A stretch of DNA of 64,000 bases from Colwellia sp. 75C3 (GCF_002836255.1 NZ_PJAU01000032.1:372001-436000); one strand, 5' to 3'; positions 28,155 to 38,408 are shown, counted from the stretch's first letter. The notes: generated by a model not told the origin, from the letters alone. A program made the numbers and translations.

Positions 28155-28931
28155 CTATTCACTTTTCAACACATTTATACTGCCATTAACACTATCTAAA
28201 TTAACTTGACTGCCGCCACTACCAATTTTTCCACGTAGGTTACGACCAAAAAAGCTATTCTTTTTAGATTCCAAATCAAAAGCAGTGTTAATATTCCCAT
28301 GCATAGTATCTGCGGTAATATCAGCATTTATAGTTTCAGGAAGGTACAATTTAATACTACCATTCACGGTTTCAACTTCGATGTTATTAACATTAGTAGA
28401 ATCTAGGTTATAGATAACATCGACACTACCATTAACAGAGCTTATAGCGCTATTACCACTTAACCCGCTCGCCTTGATCGATCCATTAACCACTTGTGCT
28501 TCAACTTTTCCGCTGATATCCCTAATAATCAAACTACCGTTAATAAGTTCGATATCAGATAGGTTGGAATCTGCAGGCAGCCATACTTGATAATCAACTT
28601 TAGCCGACTGCTTATTTTGGCGATAGCCATTTTCTTTATAATCAGTACTGACTGTTACTTTTTGTCCGTGCTGAGCCATATTAATGGTCATGTCATCACG
28701 AGACTCTTGCGTTTGGGCGCTAATATTTGCCAGCACTTTTATATTACTTTCCTGCCAACTATTAATGGTGACAGTGCCGTTAATGTTATTTAGGCTAAAA
28801 TCACTTTGGCTTACTACCGCAAAAGATCGTTCTATTTCTTCATTAATTTGTGCTGATGCTTGCAAGCTAAGTAAATTAAATGATGTGAACACCACTAAAC
28901 TTAACAGACTGTTTTTAATTACTTTACTCAT
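28155..28931 (-). CDS. DUF4097 family beta-strand repeat protein, exported
   Basis: 258 aa with a Sec signal peptide (to about S-A-Q-I). The mature part contains repeated (V/I)NG(S/T)(I/V) turns (INGTVTI, INGSLII, VNGSIKA, VNGSVDV, VNGSIKL, VNGSINV), which form a right-handed beta-helix of the putative auto-adhesin type. The location is periplasm or cell surface; the function is unknown. It is divergent from cinA. Confidence 0.8.
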   Translation of the reverse strand: MSKVIKNSLLSLVVFTSFNLLSLQASAQINEEIERSFAVVSQSDFSLNNINGTVTINSWQESNIKVLANISAQTQESRDDMTINMAQHGQKVTVSTDYKENGYRQNKQSAKVDYQVWLPADSNLSDIELINGSLIIRDISGKVEAQVVNGSIKASGLSGNSAISSVNGSVDVIYNLDSTNVNNIEVETVNGSIKLYLPETINADITADTMHGNINTAFDLESKKNSFFGRNLRGKIGSGGSQVNLDSVNGSINVLKSE

Positions 28932-29042
28932 TGGTTCTTCCCTATATTTTAATTATTGCTACCTTCACAAAAAAATTAGATGTAAGTTTAGGCAAAAAGG
29001 TTTAAATTTATCGACAATTAAAAAATTTTAGGAAAGTGAACG

Positions 29043-30341
29043 ATGTCAGTTCCAAAAGTACAGTTGTTATTAACTGGTAATGAATTGATGACTGGAGATA
29101 TTGTTGACAGTAATTCAGCCATGATGGCACAAGTATTAAAAGACATTGGTCTTGGTATTAATCGCAAGGTAACTGTCGCCGATGATTTAGCACTACTTGT
29201 CAGTGAAATAACGTATATGGCAAGTACAAGCGACATTCTAATTATTAATGGCGGCCTAGGACCAACGGTAGATGACTTAACTGCACAAGCGCTCGCTCTT
29301 GCCATAGGAAAAGAGTTAAGCCAACACTCACAAGCTCTTGATCATTTAACACGTTGGTGTCAACAACGAGGCGCAGAGTTAAATGCTCCCAATTTAAAGC
29401 AGACCGTATTACCAGAAGGTTGCCAAATAATAGAAAATAGAAGCGGTAGTGCTGTTGGCTTTTCAGTGCGATATCAAGATTGCGATATTTATTGTACTCC
29501 AGGTGTTCCTCATGAGCTAAAAACAATGCTTCGAGAACAAATCATACCAGCGATCTCTGAGGATTTACCGCTAGATGTGACCACAGACATTACACGCTTA
29601 CAGGTATTTGGTCTTGGCGAGTCAAGTTTACAAAAAATAATTGATGAGCAACTATCCGAATGGCCTACAGAAATTGAATTAGGCTTTCGTGCAGGAATGC
29701 CGTTACTTGAAGTCAAATTAACCATTACAACTAAGCAAGGCTTAGCACTTAAATCCCTATGGAAAAAGAAGCTAACTAGAGTGCTTGGTGATCACTTAAT
29801 CGCTGAAATTCAAGGAAAACCTAGGTCAATTGCAGATCACCTTTTAAACCAACTGCAGCAGCTTAACCTTAAAGTAACTACTGCGGAGTCATGTACCGGC
29901 GGCCTAATTGCTAGCAAGTTGACCGAAGTGAGTGGTTCATCGTTAAGTTTTGAAGCCGGTTTTGTCACCTACAGCAACGAAATGAAGACCGCAATGTTGG
30001 ATGTACCCACTAGGCTTTTTGAACAATATGGGGCGGTAAGTGAAGCTGTCGTTATTGCGATGGCAAAAGGCTCACTACAAAAATCTAGCGCAGACCTGAC
30101 CATTGCCGTTTCAGGGATTGCGGGACCTAATGGTGGCTGTGATAATAAACCAGTAGGTACCGTGTGGTTCGCTTGGGGTAGTATTGATAACATTCAAACT
30201 CAATGCTTATTATTACCTTACAAAAGAGTTCAATTTCAACAGTATGTCGCGGCAATAGGCATAGATTTACTTCGTCGTTATCAACAAAACTCAACGACGA
30301 TACCGAACTATGTCCTAGAAAGAGCCTTTTTTGATCAGTAG
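29043..30341 (+). CDS. cinA: CinA-family protein with nicotinamide-nucleotide amidase domain
   Basis: 432 aa in two parts. An N-terminal MoCF-like domain (about 1-170; GNELMTGDIVDSNS, NGGLGPTVDDLT) is followed by a C-terminal CinA/PncC amidase domain (about 260-420; TTAESCTGGLIASKLTEVSGSS, GIAGPNGG). The C-terminal domain deamidates NMN to nicotinate mononucleotide. The family is named from its link to competence in Gram-positives. GGAAAG precedes the ATG. Confidence 0.9.
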   Translation: MSVPKVQLLLTGNELMTGDIVDSNSAMMAQVLKDIGLGINRKVTVADDLALLVSEITYMASTSDILIINGGLGPTVDDLTAQALALAIGKELSQHSQALDHLTRWCQQRGAELNAPNLKQTVLPEGCQIIENRSGSAVGFSVRYQDCDIYCTPGVPHELKTMLREQIIPAISEDLPLDVTTDITRLQVFGLGESSLQKIIDEQLSEWPTEIELGFRAGMPLLEVKLTITTKQGLALKSLWKKKLTRVLGDHLIAEIQGKPRSIADHLLNQLQQLNLKVTTAESCTGGLIASKLTEVSGSSLSFEAGFVTYSNEMKTAMLDVPTRLFEQYGAVSEAVVIAMAKGSLQKSSADLTIAVSGIAGPNGGCDNKPVGTVWFAWGSIDNIQTQCLLLPYKRVQFQQYVAAIGIDLLRRYQQNSTTIPNYVLERAFFDQ

Positions 30342-30495
30342 AGTTAATAGAATAGATAAAACATTAACAAAATTATGAACTAGAATAAGAATATAAGCGG
30401 ATAACCCGACGCTTAGTCATTGCTTAGTTTAGTAAATATTTATATATTAAGACTAATAAAAACTAGAAACGATAAATTTATATCAGGAGCTTATT

Positions 30496-30822
30496 TTGAT
30501 AGAGAAAAATTTTATAACAAGTGGCCGTAATACGGTAATTCATAAAGTAAAAAAATTCGATTTACTTATAGTTAATGGTGATAAAGCCGTTGTTATTGTT
30601 AGCCATCGCGGCATAGGCGTATATAAAGGTGCTATTCCGGAAAAACGCTCCATTGCCAAAAAAGCTTACCAAGATATTGTCGATATTTCCTCTGCTGAAT
30701 TATTTGGTGAAGAAAAGACATTATTGTTTGTGCAAGCCCTTGATGGAATAGAGTATAAAATAGATTACTCTAAAGAAGGCAGTAGTAGCTTTATCAAAAT
30801 TCATCAAAATCATTATATGTAA
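30496..30822 (+). CDS. Hypothetical protein, 108 aa, TTG start
   Basis: A soluble, Lys- and Ile-rich protein with no motif I recognise. The TTG at 30496 follows AGGAG with a 6-nt spacing, which supports this start; there is no ATG nearby. It lies 100 nt upstream of the DUF342 gene on the same strand and may belong with it. Confidence 0.6.
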   Translation: MIEKNFITSGRNTVIHKVKKFDLLIVNGDKAVVIVSHRGIGVYKGAIPEKRSIAKKAYQDIVDISSAELFGEEKTLLFVQALDGIEYKIDYSKEGSSSFIKIHQNHYM

Positions 30823-30922
30823 CAGAATATCTAGCTTACATACACATAATAATTATAAAAAAGAACAGCACCTTACCGTTACTTGGCTCAGCAGTACTTA
30901 ACGGTTAGGGGGAGCCTTTGCA

Positions 30923-32611
30923 ATGACCAAAGCCAGTTTAGTCTGTAATAATAAAAATAATATTGATTTAGTCTTAGAGCCGATCAAAGGTGGTGAGACT
31001 ATCTCAGCCTTGAGCATTCAAGAGCTAATTGACGCTTCAGAATTTATAAAACTTCGTATTAATAATGGTAATGTTAAAAATGCTGTCGCCGAGTTAAATG
31101 ACGTTTTAAAACCTCTGCAAGAGAATAATACCGGTAGAACTATTCGCTACCAAGTGCTTGAACGCGTGGATGCGACAATTAATATAACAATAGAATCAGA
31201 CGAAATGGGTGCTAATGCCGAAATTACTAGCGCTCAAGGGGGTAAACACCTATCTGCAAAAGCTATATTAACCGCAGCACAAGAAGCAGGCGTAAAAAAA
31301 GGTTTTAGTAAAGAGCATTTGATTCAGCTAGCACAACTTGCTGCAAGAGAAGCCCCTAATAGTCCCGTTGATATGCAAATTGCTTCAGGAAAAATAGCGG
31401 TTAATGGTAAAGATGCTTTAATAAAACCTTTAGTAGAAAGCGCACAAACAAGGATATTACAGCCTAAAAAATGCGAAGATGGAAGTGTCGACATGCGTGA
31501 TTTAGGCGATATCATCTGTGTCAAAGTTGGCGATCCGCTCGCAAAAAAAGTGCCTTTAACGCAAGGTGTACAAGGTTACACTGTTACTGCTACTCCCCTA
31601 TCTCCAGAACCCGGTAATGATATTGAACTCGTCGCTGGTGAAGGAACCAATATAAGTCCCAAAAATACTAACATCCTGGTTTCTGAGAAAGTTGGCTTAC
31701 CTAAACTCATTAATAACGGTATGGAAGTTGATGAAATTTATAAGATTAAAGATGTCACGGTCTCTACAGGTAATATCAATTTTACTGGCAGTGTTATTAT
31801 TGAAGGCGATGTTACTGAAGGTATGAGAGTAACTGCTTCAGGTGATATTACTGTTGGTGGTTTTGTTGAGTCCGCAACCCTTGATGCTGGTGGCGACATC
31901 ACAATTTCAGGTGGTATTATTGGCCGAAAACATGATATTGAAAAAACACATATTACCGACATAACCATGAGTGTGAATATCAGTGCAAAAGGTAGTATTT
32001 ATGCAAAATATAGTCAATACGCTCAAATCACTTGTGGTAAAGATGTCCTTATTGAAAACCAATTACTGCATAGTATTTTAGATATAAATGGCCGACTGTG
32101 GATAGGAAAAAGTGAGCAAGCGAACGGAAAACTCATTGGAGGATACACAAAAGCAGGCACTTCTGTTCATGCGGGTATGATAGGCGCAACAGCAGGTAGT
32201 AATACAATAATTAACTTTGAACATAAAATACTCAAATATAAAGATGAAATCCTCCAAATTGAAGACCTACTCAAAGTAGAGTCTGATAAAACCAACGAAT
32301 TAAAAACGGCCATCAATAAATTAAAAAAATTACCAAAAGAAAAAGCAAAACCTGAGTTATTAGCCAAAATAGTACCAACCTACCAATACCATGCTAATGA
32401 GATGGGTAAAATACTCAATGAGAAAGAAGTGCTTGAAAGTGATCTACAAAACTATATGACAAGTGTTTACATTGAAGCAACTGAGAAGCTCTACCAAGGT
32501 GTTGAGTTAATTGTCGGTGACTTCAACGATAGAACTCGACGTGAGTATGGTCCGAGTAGAATGATCTACAAAGAGCGAAAAGTACTGATTGATGCGATAG
32601 TGAACACATAA
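30923..32611 (+). CDS. FapA/DUF342-family protein
   Basis: 562 aa with a central right-handed beta-helix of Gly/Asp/Val repeats (GSVIIEGDVTEGMRVTASGD and following, around residues 280-430), a preceding polar domain and a C-terminal coiled coil (about 430-520). This is the architecture of DUF342 proteins such as Vibrio FapA. FapA acts in polar flagellum localisation and glucose-responsive motility in Vibrio, but there are no flagellar genes here. AGGGGGAG precedes the ATG and may lie in a folded leader. Confidence 0.78.
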   Translation: MTKASLVCNNKNNIDLVLEPIKGGETISALSIQELIDASEFIKLRINNGNVKNAVAELNDVLKPLQENNTGRTIRYQVLERVDATINITIESDEMGANAEITSAQGGKHLSAKAILTAAQEAGVKKGFSKEHLIQLAQLAAREAPNSPVDMQIASGKIAVNGKDALIKPLVESAQTRILQPKKCEDGSVDMRDLGDIICVKVGDPLAKKVPLTQGVQGYTVTATPLSPEPGNDIELVAGEGTNISPKNTNILVSEKVGLPKLINNGMEVDEIYKIKDVTVSTGNINFTGSVIIEGDVTEGMRVTASGDITVGGFVESATLDAGGDITISGGIIGRKHDIEKTHITDITMSVNISAKGSIYAKYSQYAQITCGKDVLIENQLLHSILDINGRLWIGKSEQANGKLIGGYTKAGTSVHAGMIGATAGSNTIINFEHKILKYKDEILQIEDLLKVESDKTNELKTAINKLKKLPKEKAKPELLAKIVPTYQYHANEMGKILNEKEVLESDLQNYMTSVYIEATEKLYQGVELIVGDFNDRTRREYGPSRMIYKERKVLIDAIVNT

Positions 32612-32616
32612 ATACT

Positions 32617-33423
32617 ATGGCTTTAGCTAAAAAATCACGACTAAAATATAGCGTTTCGGCGCTGCTACTTATACCTTTCTCACAACAAGTATATGCTCAA
32701 CAATGCTCTATCAACCTTAATTACGGGGTCATTATTGACCCTAAACACATCCGAATTGTGGATAAAGGTAAGACTAAAGTACAAATAAATAATACCAAGC
32801 AACTTTTTATTCGAGGCAGAGAAATCTCCTTATCTAGTGAGCAACAGCAACTACTATCTAGCTTTAGTGGTGGTATTCGCCGACAAGTACCTGAAATAGT
32901 ATCTATTGCTATAGAGGGTGTTGATATTGGGTTAAAAGCGGTTAACCAAGTGGTCGCCAGCTTAACCGGTGAAAATAGTGCTTCACAACAAAAAGTACAA
33001 GCCAAATTTGATGAGCTGAAGTGGCGGATACGCGCACGCTTTAATCAAAGTGCTAATAATTATTATATTGCCCCACAAGACTTAAATGACTTTGATGAAA
33101 TGTTTACCGGCGAATTTGAACAAGAAATTGAAACCATTATCTCAACCTCTATCGGCACAATATTAGAGGCGGTTGGACAATCAATTCTAGCTGAGGATAA
33201 CAGTCATGAATATGGTGGTGAAACACGTATAACCACTTTTGATAAACGTCTAACAACACTTAGTAAAGGTTTGGAATTAGAAGTAGCACAAAGAGCGAAG
33301 GCATTAGATAAGAAAGCAGCTATTTTTTGTCAAGAACTGACCCATTTAGATGCGCTTGAAGCAGAGCTTCATCTGGCCATACCGGCATTAAATGATTATA
33401 ACCTTATCGAAACCTCTAACTAG
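32617..33423 (+). CDS. DUF2884 (YggN-like) exported protein
   Basis: 268 aa with a signal peptide ending at V-Y-A-Q. The mature N-terminus (CSINLNYGVIIDPKHIRI) and the later region (IRARFNQSANNYYIAPQDL) match the YggN/DUF2884 type. It is periplasmic, and its function is unknown. It starts 5 nt after the DUF342 gene, so it is very likely co-transcribed with it. Confidence 0.78.
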   Translation: MALAKKSRLKYSVSALLLIPFSQQVYAQQCSINLNYGVIIDPKHIRIVDKGKTKVQINNTKQLFIRGREISLSSEQQQLLSSFSGGIRRQVPEIVSIAIEGVDIGLKAVNQVVASLTGENSASQQKVQAKFDELKWRIRARFNQSANNYYIAPQDLNDFDEMFTGEFEQEIETIISTSIGTILEAVGQSILAEDNSHEYGGETRITTFDKRLTTLSKGLELEVAQRAKALDKKAAIFCQELTHLDALEAELHLAIPALNDYNLIETSN

Positions 33424-33495
33424 TCATCCCCTCCAGACTTACACGTTGTAGCTAAGTTAGCTATTACAGATCAATTTATTTGACCGCTATAAATA

Positions 33496-33533
33496 AAAAA
33501 GCCAAGGTATTCATCAGAATACCTTGGCTTTTT
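33496..33533. terminator. Bidirectional terminator between the YggN-like gene and etfQO
   Basis: A 17-bp perfect stem, AAAAAGCCAAGGTATTC against GAATACCTTGGCTTTTT, with a 4-nt loop. It has A and T runs on both sides and so serves both convergent genes. Confidence 0.95.
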
Positions 33534-33566
33534 AAATACAACATTAAATAAGTGAATTAGCGCATA

Positions 33567-35228
33567 TTACATATTCGGGTAGTTTGGTCCACCCGTGCCT
33601 TCTGGGGTTACCCAAGTAATGTTTTGACTAGGATCTTTTATGTCACAAGTTTTACAATGAATACAATTTTGCGCATTAATGACAAACTTATCGCCCTCTT
33701 CAGTTTTTTCAACCTCATACACGCCAGCAGGGCAATAAAGCTGTGCAGGTTCATTGTATTTAGTTAAATTCACTTTAATTGGAATATCAGCGTCTTTAAG
33801 TTTTAAATGGCAAGGCTGCTCTTCTTCATGGTTAGTATTTGACAAAAATACTGAAGAGAGTTTATCAAAGCTTAATTTATTGTCAGGCTTGCTGTAATTA
33901 ATGACCGGCATCTCAGCAGCTGGCTTTAATTGAGCATAGTCTAAACTGTCATCTTTAAAGTTAAACGGTAATTTACCAGCAAAGAAGTTTTGATCAAGTG
34001 TGTTATAAGCGCCACCTAACATGGTGCCAAACTTATGCATTGCCGGGCCAAAATTACGGGTATTGTATAACTCTTCATATAACCAAGAGTCTTTATAAAG
34101 TTGCGTGAATTGGGTTAAATCTTGCTTACCCTCTTCAGCAATAGCTTCACCACCGATTAATGCTTGGGCGATAGCTTCAGCAGCAATCATGCCCGATTTC
34201 ATGGCTGTGTGATTACCTTTAATCTTGGCAAAGTTAATCGTACCCGCGTCACAACCAACGAGTAAGGCACCTGGCATAGTCATTTTAGGTAAAGAATTAA
34301 AACCACCTTTAGCCATAGCACGTGCGCCATACGAAACACGTTTTCCACCTTCTAGGTACTGACTAATTTTAGGATGATGCTTATAACGTTGAAATTCATC
34401 AAAAGGGCTCAAATGCGGGTTGCTATAACTTAGATCGACAATGAGTCCAACAAACACTTGGTTGTTTTCCGCATGATAAAGATAACCACCACCGTTAGTG
34501 TTTTTATCTAATGGCCAACCTGCGGTATGTACCACTAAACCTTCTTGATGTTTTGCTGGATCAATATCCCAGATTTCTTTAAAACCTAAACCGTAATGTT
34601 GTGGAGAACTTTTCTCATCCAACTTGAATTTTTCAATTAACTCTTTGCCTAAATGACCTCGACAACCTTCAGCAAAAACGGTGTATTTAGCACGTAATTC
34701 CATACCTGGCATAAAACCGTCTTTTTCTTTGCCTTGTGCATCCAGCCCCATATCGCCAGTAATGACACCACCGACACTGCCGTCATCATTATAAATAACA
34801 CTTTGTGCTGGGAAGCCGGGGAAAATCTCTACACCTAGCTGTTCAGCTTGTTCAGCTAACCAACGACAAACATTACCCATACTAACGATATAATTACCGT
34901 CATTGTGCATAGTTTTTGGTACTGCGAAGTTAGGTAGTTTGATACCTGAATTTTCACTATTCAACAGGTAAATATCATCACTGGTGACCTGAGTGGTTAA
35001 CGGCGCTTTACGCTCTTGCCAATCTGGAAATAATTCATTTAAAGACCTTGGTTCAAACACAGCACCGGAAAGGATATGGGCGCCAACTTCAGATCCCTTC
35101 TCAACAACACAGACCATTAACTCTTGCTGTTTCTCTTGTGCTAATTGCATTAAACGACAAGCCGTTGATAGACCTGCAGGCCCTGCTCCAACAATGACTA
35201 CGTCAAATTCCATCGATTCGCGTTCCAT
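33567..35228 (-). CDS. Electron transfer flavoprotein-ubiquinone oxidoreductase
   Basis: 553 aa. The N-terminal FAD Rossmann motif is VVIVGAGPAGLS. Middle blocks are VEKGSEVGAHILSGAVFEP and the GLGFKEIWDI region. The C-terminal 4Fe-4S cluster motif reads CIHCKTCDI with a further upstream Cys (YCPAGVYE). It passes electrons from ETF to ubiquinone at the inner face of the membrane during fatty-acid and branched-chain amino-acid oxidation. The ATG at 35228 follows GGGAG. It is divergent from etfBA, with shared regulator sites in between. Confidence 0.95.
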   Translation of the reverse strand: MERESMEFDVVIVGAGPAGLSTACRLMQLAQEKQQELMVCVVEKGSEVGAHILSGAVFEPRSLNELFPDWQERKAPLTTQVTSDDIYLLNSENSGIKLPNFAVPKTMHNDGNYIVSMGNVCRWLAEQAEQLGVEIFPGFPAQSVIYNDDGSVGGVITGDMGLDAQGKEKDGFMPGMELRAKYTVFAEGCRGHLGKELIEKFKLDEKSSPQHYGLGFKEIWDIDPAKHQEGLVVHTAGWPLDKNTNGGGYLYHAENNQVFVGLIVDLSYSNPHLSPFDEFQRYKHHPKISQYLEGGKRVSYGARAMAKGGFNSLPKMTMPGALLVGCDAGTINFAKIKGNHTAMKSGMIAAEAIAQALIGGEAIAEEGKQDLTQFTQLYKDSWLYEELYNTRNFGPAMHKFGTMLGGAYNTLDQNFFAGKLPFNFKDDSLDYAQLKPAAEMPVINYSKPDNKLSFDKLSSVFLSNTNHEEEQPCHLKLKDADIPIKVNLTKYNEPAQLYCPAGVYEVEKTEEGDKFVINAQNCIHCKTCDIKDPSQNITWVTPEGTGGPNYPNM

Positions 35229-35290
35229 AAGATCTCCCAGTGTGATTATATTTATATTTTAATTTATATTTTAACAGTCTATACTAAATT

Positions 35291-35325
35291 TCAAACATGC
35301 GTTTGATATTCAAACAAGTGTTTGA
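35291..35325. promoter_or_regulatory. Two tandem PsrA-type operators
   Basis: TCAAACATGCGTTTGA at 35291-35306 and TCAAACAAGTGTTTGA at 35310-35325 both match the PsrA consensus (CAAAC, 4-nt spacer, GTTTG). PsrA is the TetR-family fatty-acid regulator of gammaproteobacteria, and etf genes are known PsrA targets in this order. The centres are 19 bp apart. They lie 63-97 nt upstream of etfQO. Confidence 0.7.
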
Positions 35326-35410
35326 TAGTATCCTACAACAGATGTCCAAGCAATACACTGTTATAAGCATTTATTTAGATTGTATCTTAGTTTAAAAGTT
35401 TTCACCAAGA

Positions 35411-35430
35411 TTACGTTGACGTTTACGTAA
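35411..35430. promoter_or_regulatory. Possible LiuR-type operator upstream of etfB
   Basis: TTACGTTGACGTTTACGTAA has perfect 6-bp arms (TTACGT/ACGTAA). It resembles the MerR-family LiuR sites reported for branched-chain amino-acid degradation genes. It lies 57 nt before the etfB ATG. The match is from memory of the motif. Confidence 0.45.
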
Positions 35431-35486
35431 AGCACAGGTATCTTTTAGCTATTATTGTAAATTAACAAACCTTTTCAGAGGCTACG

Positions 35487-36239
35487 ATGAAAGTACTAGT
35501 TCCGATAAAACGAGTTATTGACTATAACGTCAAAGTTCGAGTAAAACCTGATCATTCAGATGTAGATCTTGCCAATACAAAAATGGCGATAAACCCTTTT
35601 TGTGAAATTGCCGTTGAAGAAGCTGTTCGTTTAAAAGAAGCAGGTATCGCAACAGAGATAATTGCAATTTCTATTGGTAACAAGTCTTGCCAAGAGCAAT
35701 TACGTACCGCATTAGCGTTAGGTGCAGATCGCGCCATACAAATTGAAACTGATGAAAGTTTAGACGCACTAAATATAGCGAAATTATTACAGAAAGTTGT
35801 TGATGAAGAACAACCGCAATTGGTTATTTTAGGCAAACAGTCTATTGACAGTGACAATAACCAAACAGGTCAAATGCTCGCTGCATTAACAGGCATGCCA
35901 CAAGGCACTTTTGCTTCAGTTGTAAAAATTGAAGGCGAAAAAGTTAATGTTACCCGTGAAGTAGACGGTGGCTTACAAACTGTAGCACTTAATCTACCAG
36001 CTATTGTGACCACTGATTTACGCTTAAATGAACCTCGTTACGCTTCATTACCTAATATTATGAAAGCTAAACGTAAACCATTAGTAGTAAGACCGGCGGC
36101 AGATTTTGGCATTGATTTAACAGCTCGTACTAAATTATTAAAAGTAACGCCACCTGCAGAGCGCCAAGCTGGAATAGTGGTAGAAAGTATTGATGAATTA
36201 GTTGAAAAATTAAAGAATGAAGCCAAGGTGATCTCATGA
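35487..36239 (+). CDS. etfB: Electron transfer flavoprotein beta subunit
   Basis: 250 aa. [19 protein letters not shown] opening, the conserved [16 protein letters not shown] block, and the ETF-beta signature around [31 protein letters not shown]. It binds AMP and forms the ETF heterodimer that takes electrons from acyl-CoA dehydrogenases. The stop overlaps the etfA start (ATGA), so the subunits are coupled. Confidence 0.96.
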   Translation: MKVLVPIKRVIDYNVKVRVKPDHSDVDLANTKMAINPFCEIAVEEAVRLKEAGIATEIIAISIGNKSCQEQLRTALALGADRAIQIETDESLDALNIAKLLQKVVDEEQPQLVILGKQSIDSDNNQTGQMLAALTGMPQGTFASVVKIEGEKVNVTREVDGGLQTVALNLPAIVTTDLRLNEPRYASLPNIMKAKRKPLVVRPAADFGIDLTARTKLLKVTPPAERQAGIVVESIDELVEKLKNEAKVIS

Positions 36240-37162
36240 GTATTTTAGTAATTGCTGAACACGACAACAGCTCGTTAAAAGCTGAGACACTAAAAACAGT
36301 AGGCGCCGCGCAAAAAATTGGTGGTGACATAACATTATTAGTGACAGGTTTTAATTGTCAAAATGTTGTTGATGCTGCATCAAAAGTAAATGGCGTAAGC
36401 AAAGTACTAGTCGCTGACAATGCTGTTTATGAACATCAACTTGCTGAAAATGTTAGTTTATTAGTGACTGAATTAGCCGCTGACTATGAACATATTTTAG
36501 CTACAGCCTTAACTACTGGCAAAAACTTTATGCCTAGAGTTGCTGCTTTATTAGATGTTGCGCAAATTTCTGACATTATTGACGTTGAAAGTAGTGATAC
36601 GTTTGTTCGTCCTATCTATGCCGGTAACGCTATTGCAACGGTACAAAGTTTAGATAGCAAAAAAGTTATCACTGTACGTACCACAGGCTTTGATGCCGTT
36701 GCTACAGATGGCAATGCTGAAATTGTTAATTTAGATACAGTAAAAGATGCTGGTATCTCAAGTCATGTAAGTGATGAGTTAACGGTATCTGCACGTCCTG
36801 ATTTAGGCGCTGCAAGCGTCGTGATTTCTGGTGGTCGTGGCATGCAAAATGGCGATAACTTTAAATTACTAGACGGTATTGCTGACAAACTTGGTGCTGC
36901 TATTGGCGCATCTCGTGCTGCTGTTGATGCTGGTTTCGTTCCTAACGACATGCAAGTTGGCCAAACAGGTAAAATTGTTGCCCCTGACTTATATATCGCC
37001 GTAGGTATTAGTGGTGCAATTCAGCATTTAGCAGGTATGAAAGATTCAAAAGTTATCGTTGCTATCAATAAAGACCCTGAAGCGCCAATATTCCAAGTCG
37101 CTGATTACGGTATTGTGGCTGACTTATTTGATGCGTTACCAGAGTTAGAAAGCAAGCTCTAG
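36236..37162 (+). CDS. etfA: Electron transfer flavoprotein alpha subunit
   Basis: 308 aa. The C-terminal FAD domain carries VISGGRGM, the [11 protein letters not shown] segment, [24 protein letters not shown] and the final [19 protein letters not shown] motif. It is the FAD-bearing partner of EtfB. A double terminator follows. Confidence 0.96.
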   Translation: MSILVIAEHDNSSLKAETLKTVGAAQKIGGDITLLVTGFNCQNVVDAASKVNGVSKVLVADNAVYEHQLAENVSLLVTELAADYEHILATALTTGKNFMPRVAALLDVAQISDIIDVESSDTFVRPIYAGNAIATVQSLDSKKVITVRTTGFDAVATDGNAEIVNLDTVKDAGISSHVSDELTVSARPDLGAASVVISGGRGMQNGDNFKLLDGIADKLGAAIGASRAAVDAGFVPNDMQVGQTGKIVAPDLYIAVGISGAIQHLAGMKDSKVIVAINKDPEAPIFQVADYGIVADLFDALPELESKL

Positions 37163-37178
37163 TTTAGCTCAGACAGTA

Positions 37179-37216
37179 AACAATACTTCGTGTGGTATTA
37201 AGCACAAAGTATTGTT
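37179..37216 (+). terminator. First hairpin after etfA
   Basis: AACAATACTT pairs with AAGTATTGTT, with an additional CGTG/CACA inner part. No long T run follows. A second, stronger terminator lies 9 nt on. Confidence 0.55.
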
Positions 37217-37224
37217 GGTATAAT

Positions 37225-37257
37225 AAAACCACGCTTATGAAAATAAGACGTGGTTTT
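37225..37257 (+). terminator. Main etfBA terminator
   Basis: AAAACCACG, CTTAT and their complements ATAAG and CGTGGTTTT form a 14-bp stem with one bulge around GAAA, followed by a T-rich tail. Confidence 0.88.
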
Positions 37258-37333
37258 ATTTTATCTAAAATTTGAGTAACGAGTTTAGCTAATAGTGATA
37301 GTTAAACTGACAGTTAAGAGTATTGAGTGATAT

Positions 37334-37732
37334 ATGAAAAATAGTTTTTCTAGTTTAAGTGATTTAGCCAGTGCTTTTGGTAAAGCCCCTATTGAGCGTG
37401 ATAACTCAGCGCCAGTAAGTGATGACTCACTCGTTTATTCCACCGACAGTGGTCGCATTAGCCAGAAAAAAGAGAAAAATGTAACAGCAAGTGATGGTTT
37501 TGCTCGAGTTCGACGTGAAACTAAAGGTCGAAAGGGTAAAGGTGTTATTGTTATTAGTGGCTTAGGACTCGATAATAAAGCATTAAAAGAGTTAGCTAAA
37601 AAGCTTAAAAAAACCTGCGGCAGCGGTGGATCAGTTGTTGATGAAACCATTGAGGTTCAAGGTGACAAGCGAGACGTAATACAACAGGTATTAGAAAAGG
37701 CAGGCTTTAAAGTTAAGTTTACCGGCGGTTAA
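37334..37732 (+). CDS. yciH: SUI1/eIF1-like translation factor YciH
   Basis: 132 aa with a C-terminal SUI1 domain: GKGVIVISGLGL, LKKTCGSGGSV and the ending VLEKAGFKVKFTGG. In E. coli, YciH affects start-codon fidelity under stress. The N-terminal 50 residues are a disordered Ser/Asp/Lys-rich extension, somewhat longer than in E. coli YciH. Confidence 0.92.
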   Translation: MKNSFSSLSDLASAFGKAPIERDNSAPVSDDSLVYSTDSGRISQKKEKNVTASDGFARVRRETKGRKGKGVIVISGLGLDNKALKELAKKLKKTCGSGGSVVDETIEVQGDKRDVIQQVLEKAGFKVKFTGG

Positions 37733-37802
37733 CTCATCCATCGACCGCAGTGTATTAAATATATAGCGAGCTGCACAGCTCACTATATAAGTTAGCCATA
37801 AA

Positions 37803-38408
37803 CTAAATCAGGTAACTTTTTCTACCTGATAAAGCATGAGATAACGTATTACCATCAACATACTCTAATTCGCCCCCTACAGGGACACCGTGAGCAATTC
37901 TAGAGATATTAACTTGATGCTGCTGAGCAAGCTCGGCAATAAAGTGTGCTGTTGCCTCCCCTTCCACTGTAGGGTTAGTTGCTAAAATAACCTCACTAAA
38001 CTGACCTGTAGCAAATTGCCTAGCTAAAATATCTAATCCCAAATCATCCGGACCTATGCCATCTATGGGAGATAAATGCCCCATCAAAACAAAGTAACGA
38101 CCGGAAAACTCTCCCGTTTGCTCAATAGCAATAACATCACCTGGCGATTCCACGATACATAAAGTAGTCGCGATCTTACGTTTGGGCGATTGACAAATCT
38201 CACATAAAGCTTCTTCGGTAAAATTACGACATTGTTGACAGTGACCAATATCAGTCATCGCTTTTGCTAAGGTATGGGCGAGTTTACTACCACCACGACG
38301 ATTACGTTCAAGCAGTTGAAATGCCATACGTTGCGCCGACTTTGCGCCAACACCTGGTAAACATTTTAGTGAATCAATTAACTCTTGTACAAGTGGACTA
38401 AATTTCAT
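37803..38408 (-). CDS. recR: Recombination mediator protein RecR
   Basis: 201 aa. A helix-hairpin-helix ([17 protein letters not shown]), a Cys4 zinc finger ([16 protein letters not shown]) and a Toprim domain ([14 protein letters not shown] and [13 protein letters not shown]) are in the RecR order. It works with RecF/RecO to load RecA at gaps. The ATG at 38408 ([10 protein letters not shown]) is the family start; the frame also opens with a TTG two codons earlier. No dnaX-ybaB genes precede it here, unlike in many relatives. Confidence 0.95.
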   Translation of the reverse strand: MKFSPLVQELIDSLKCLPGVGAKSAQRMAFQLLERNRRGGSKLAHTLAKAMTDIGHCQQCRNFTEEALCEICQSPKRKIATTLCIVESPGDVIAIEQTGEFSGRYFVLMGHLSPIDGIGPDDLGLDILARQFATGQFSEVILATNPTVEGEATAHFIAELAQQHQVNISRIAHGVPVGGELEYVDGNTLSHALSGRKSYLI

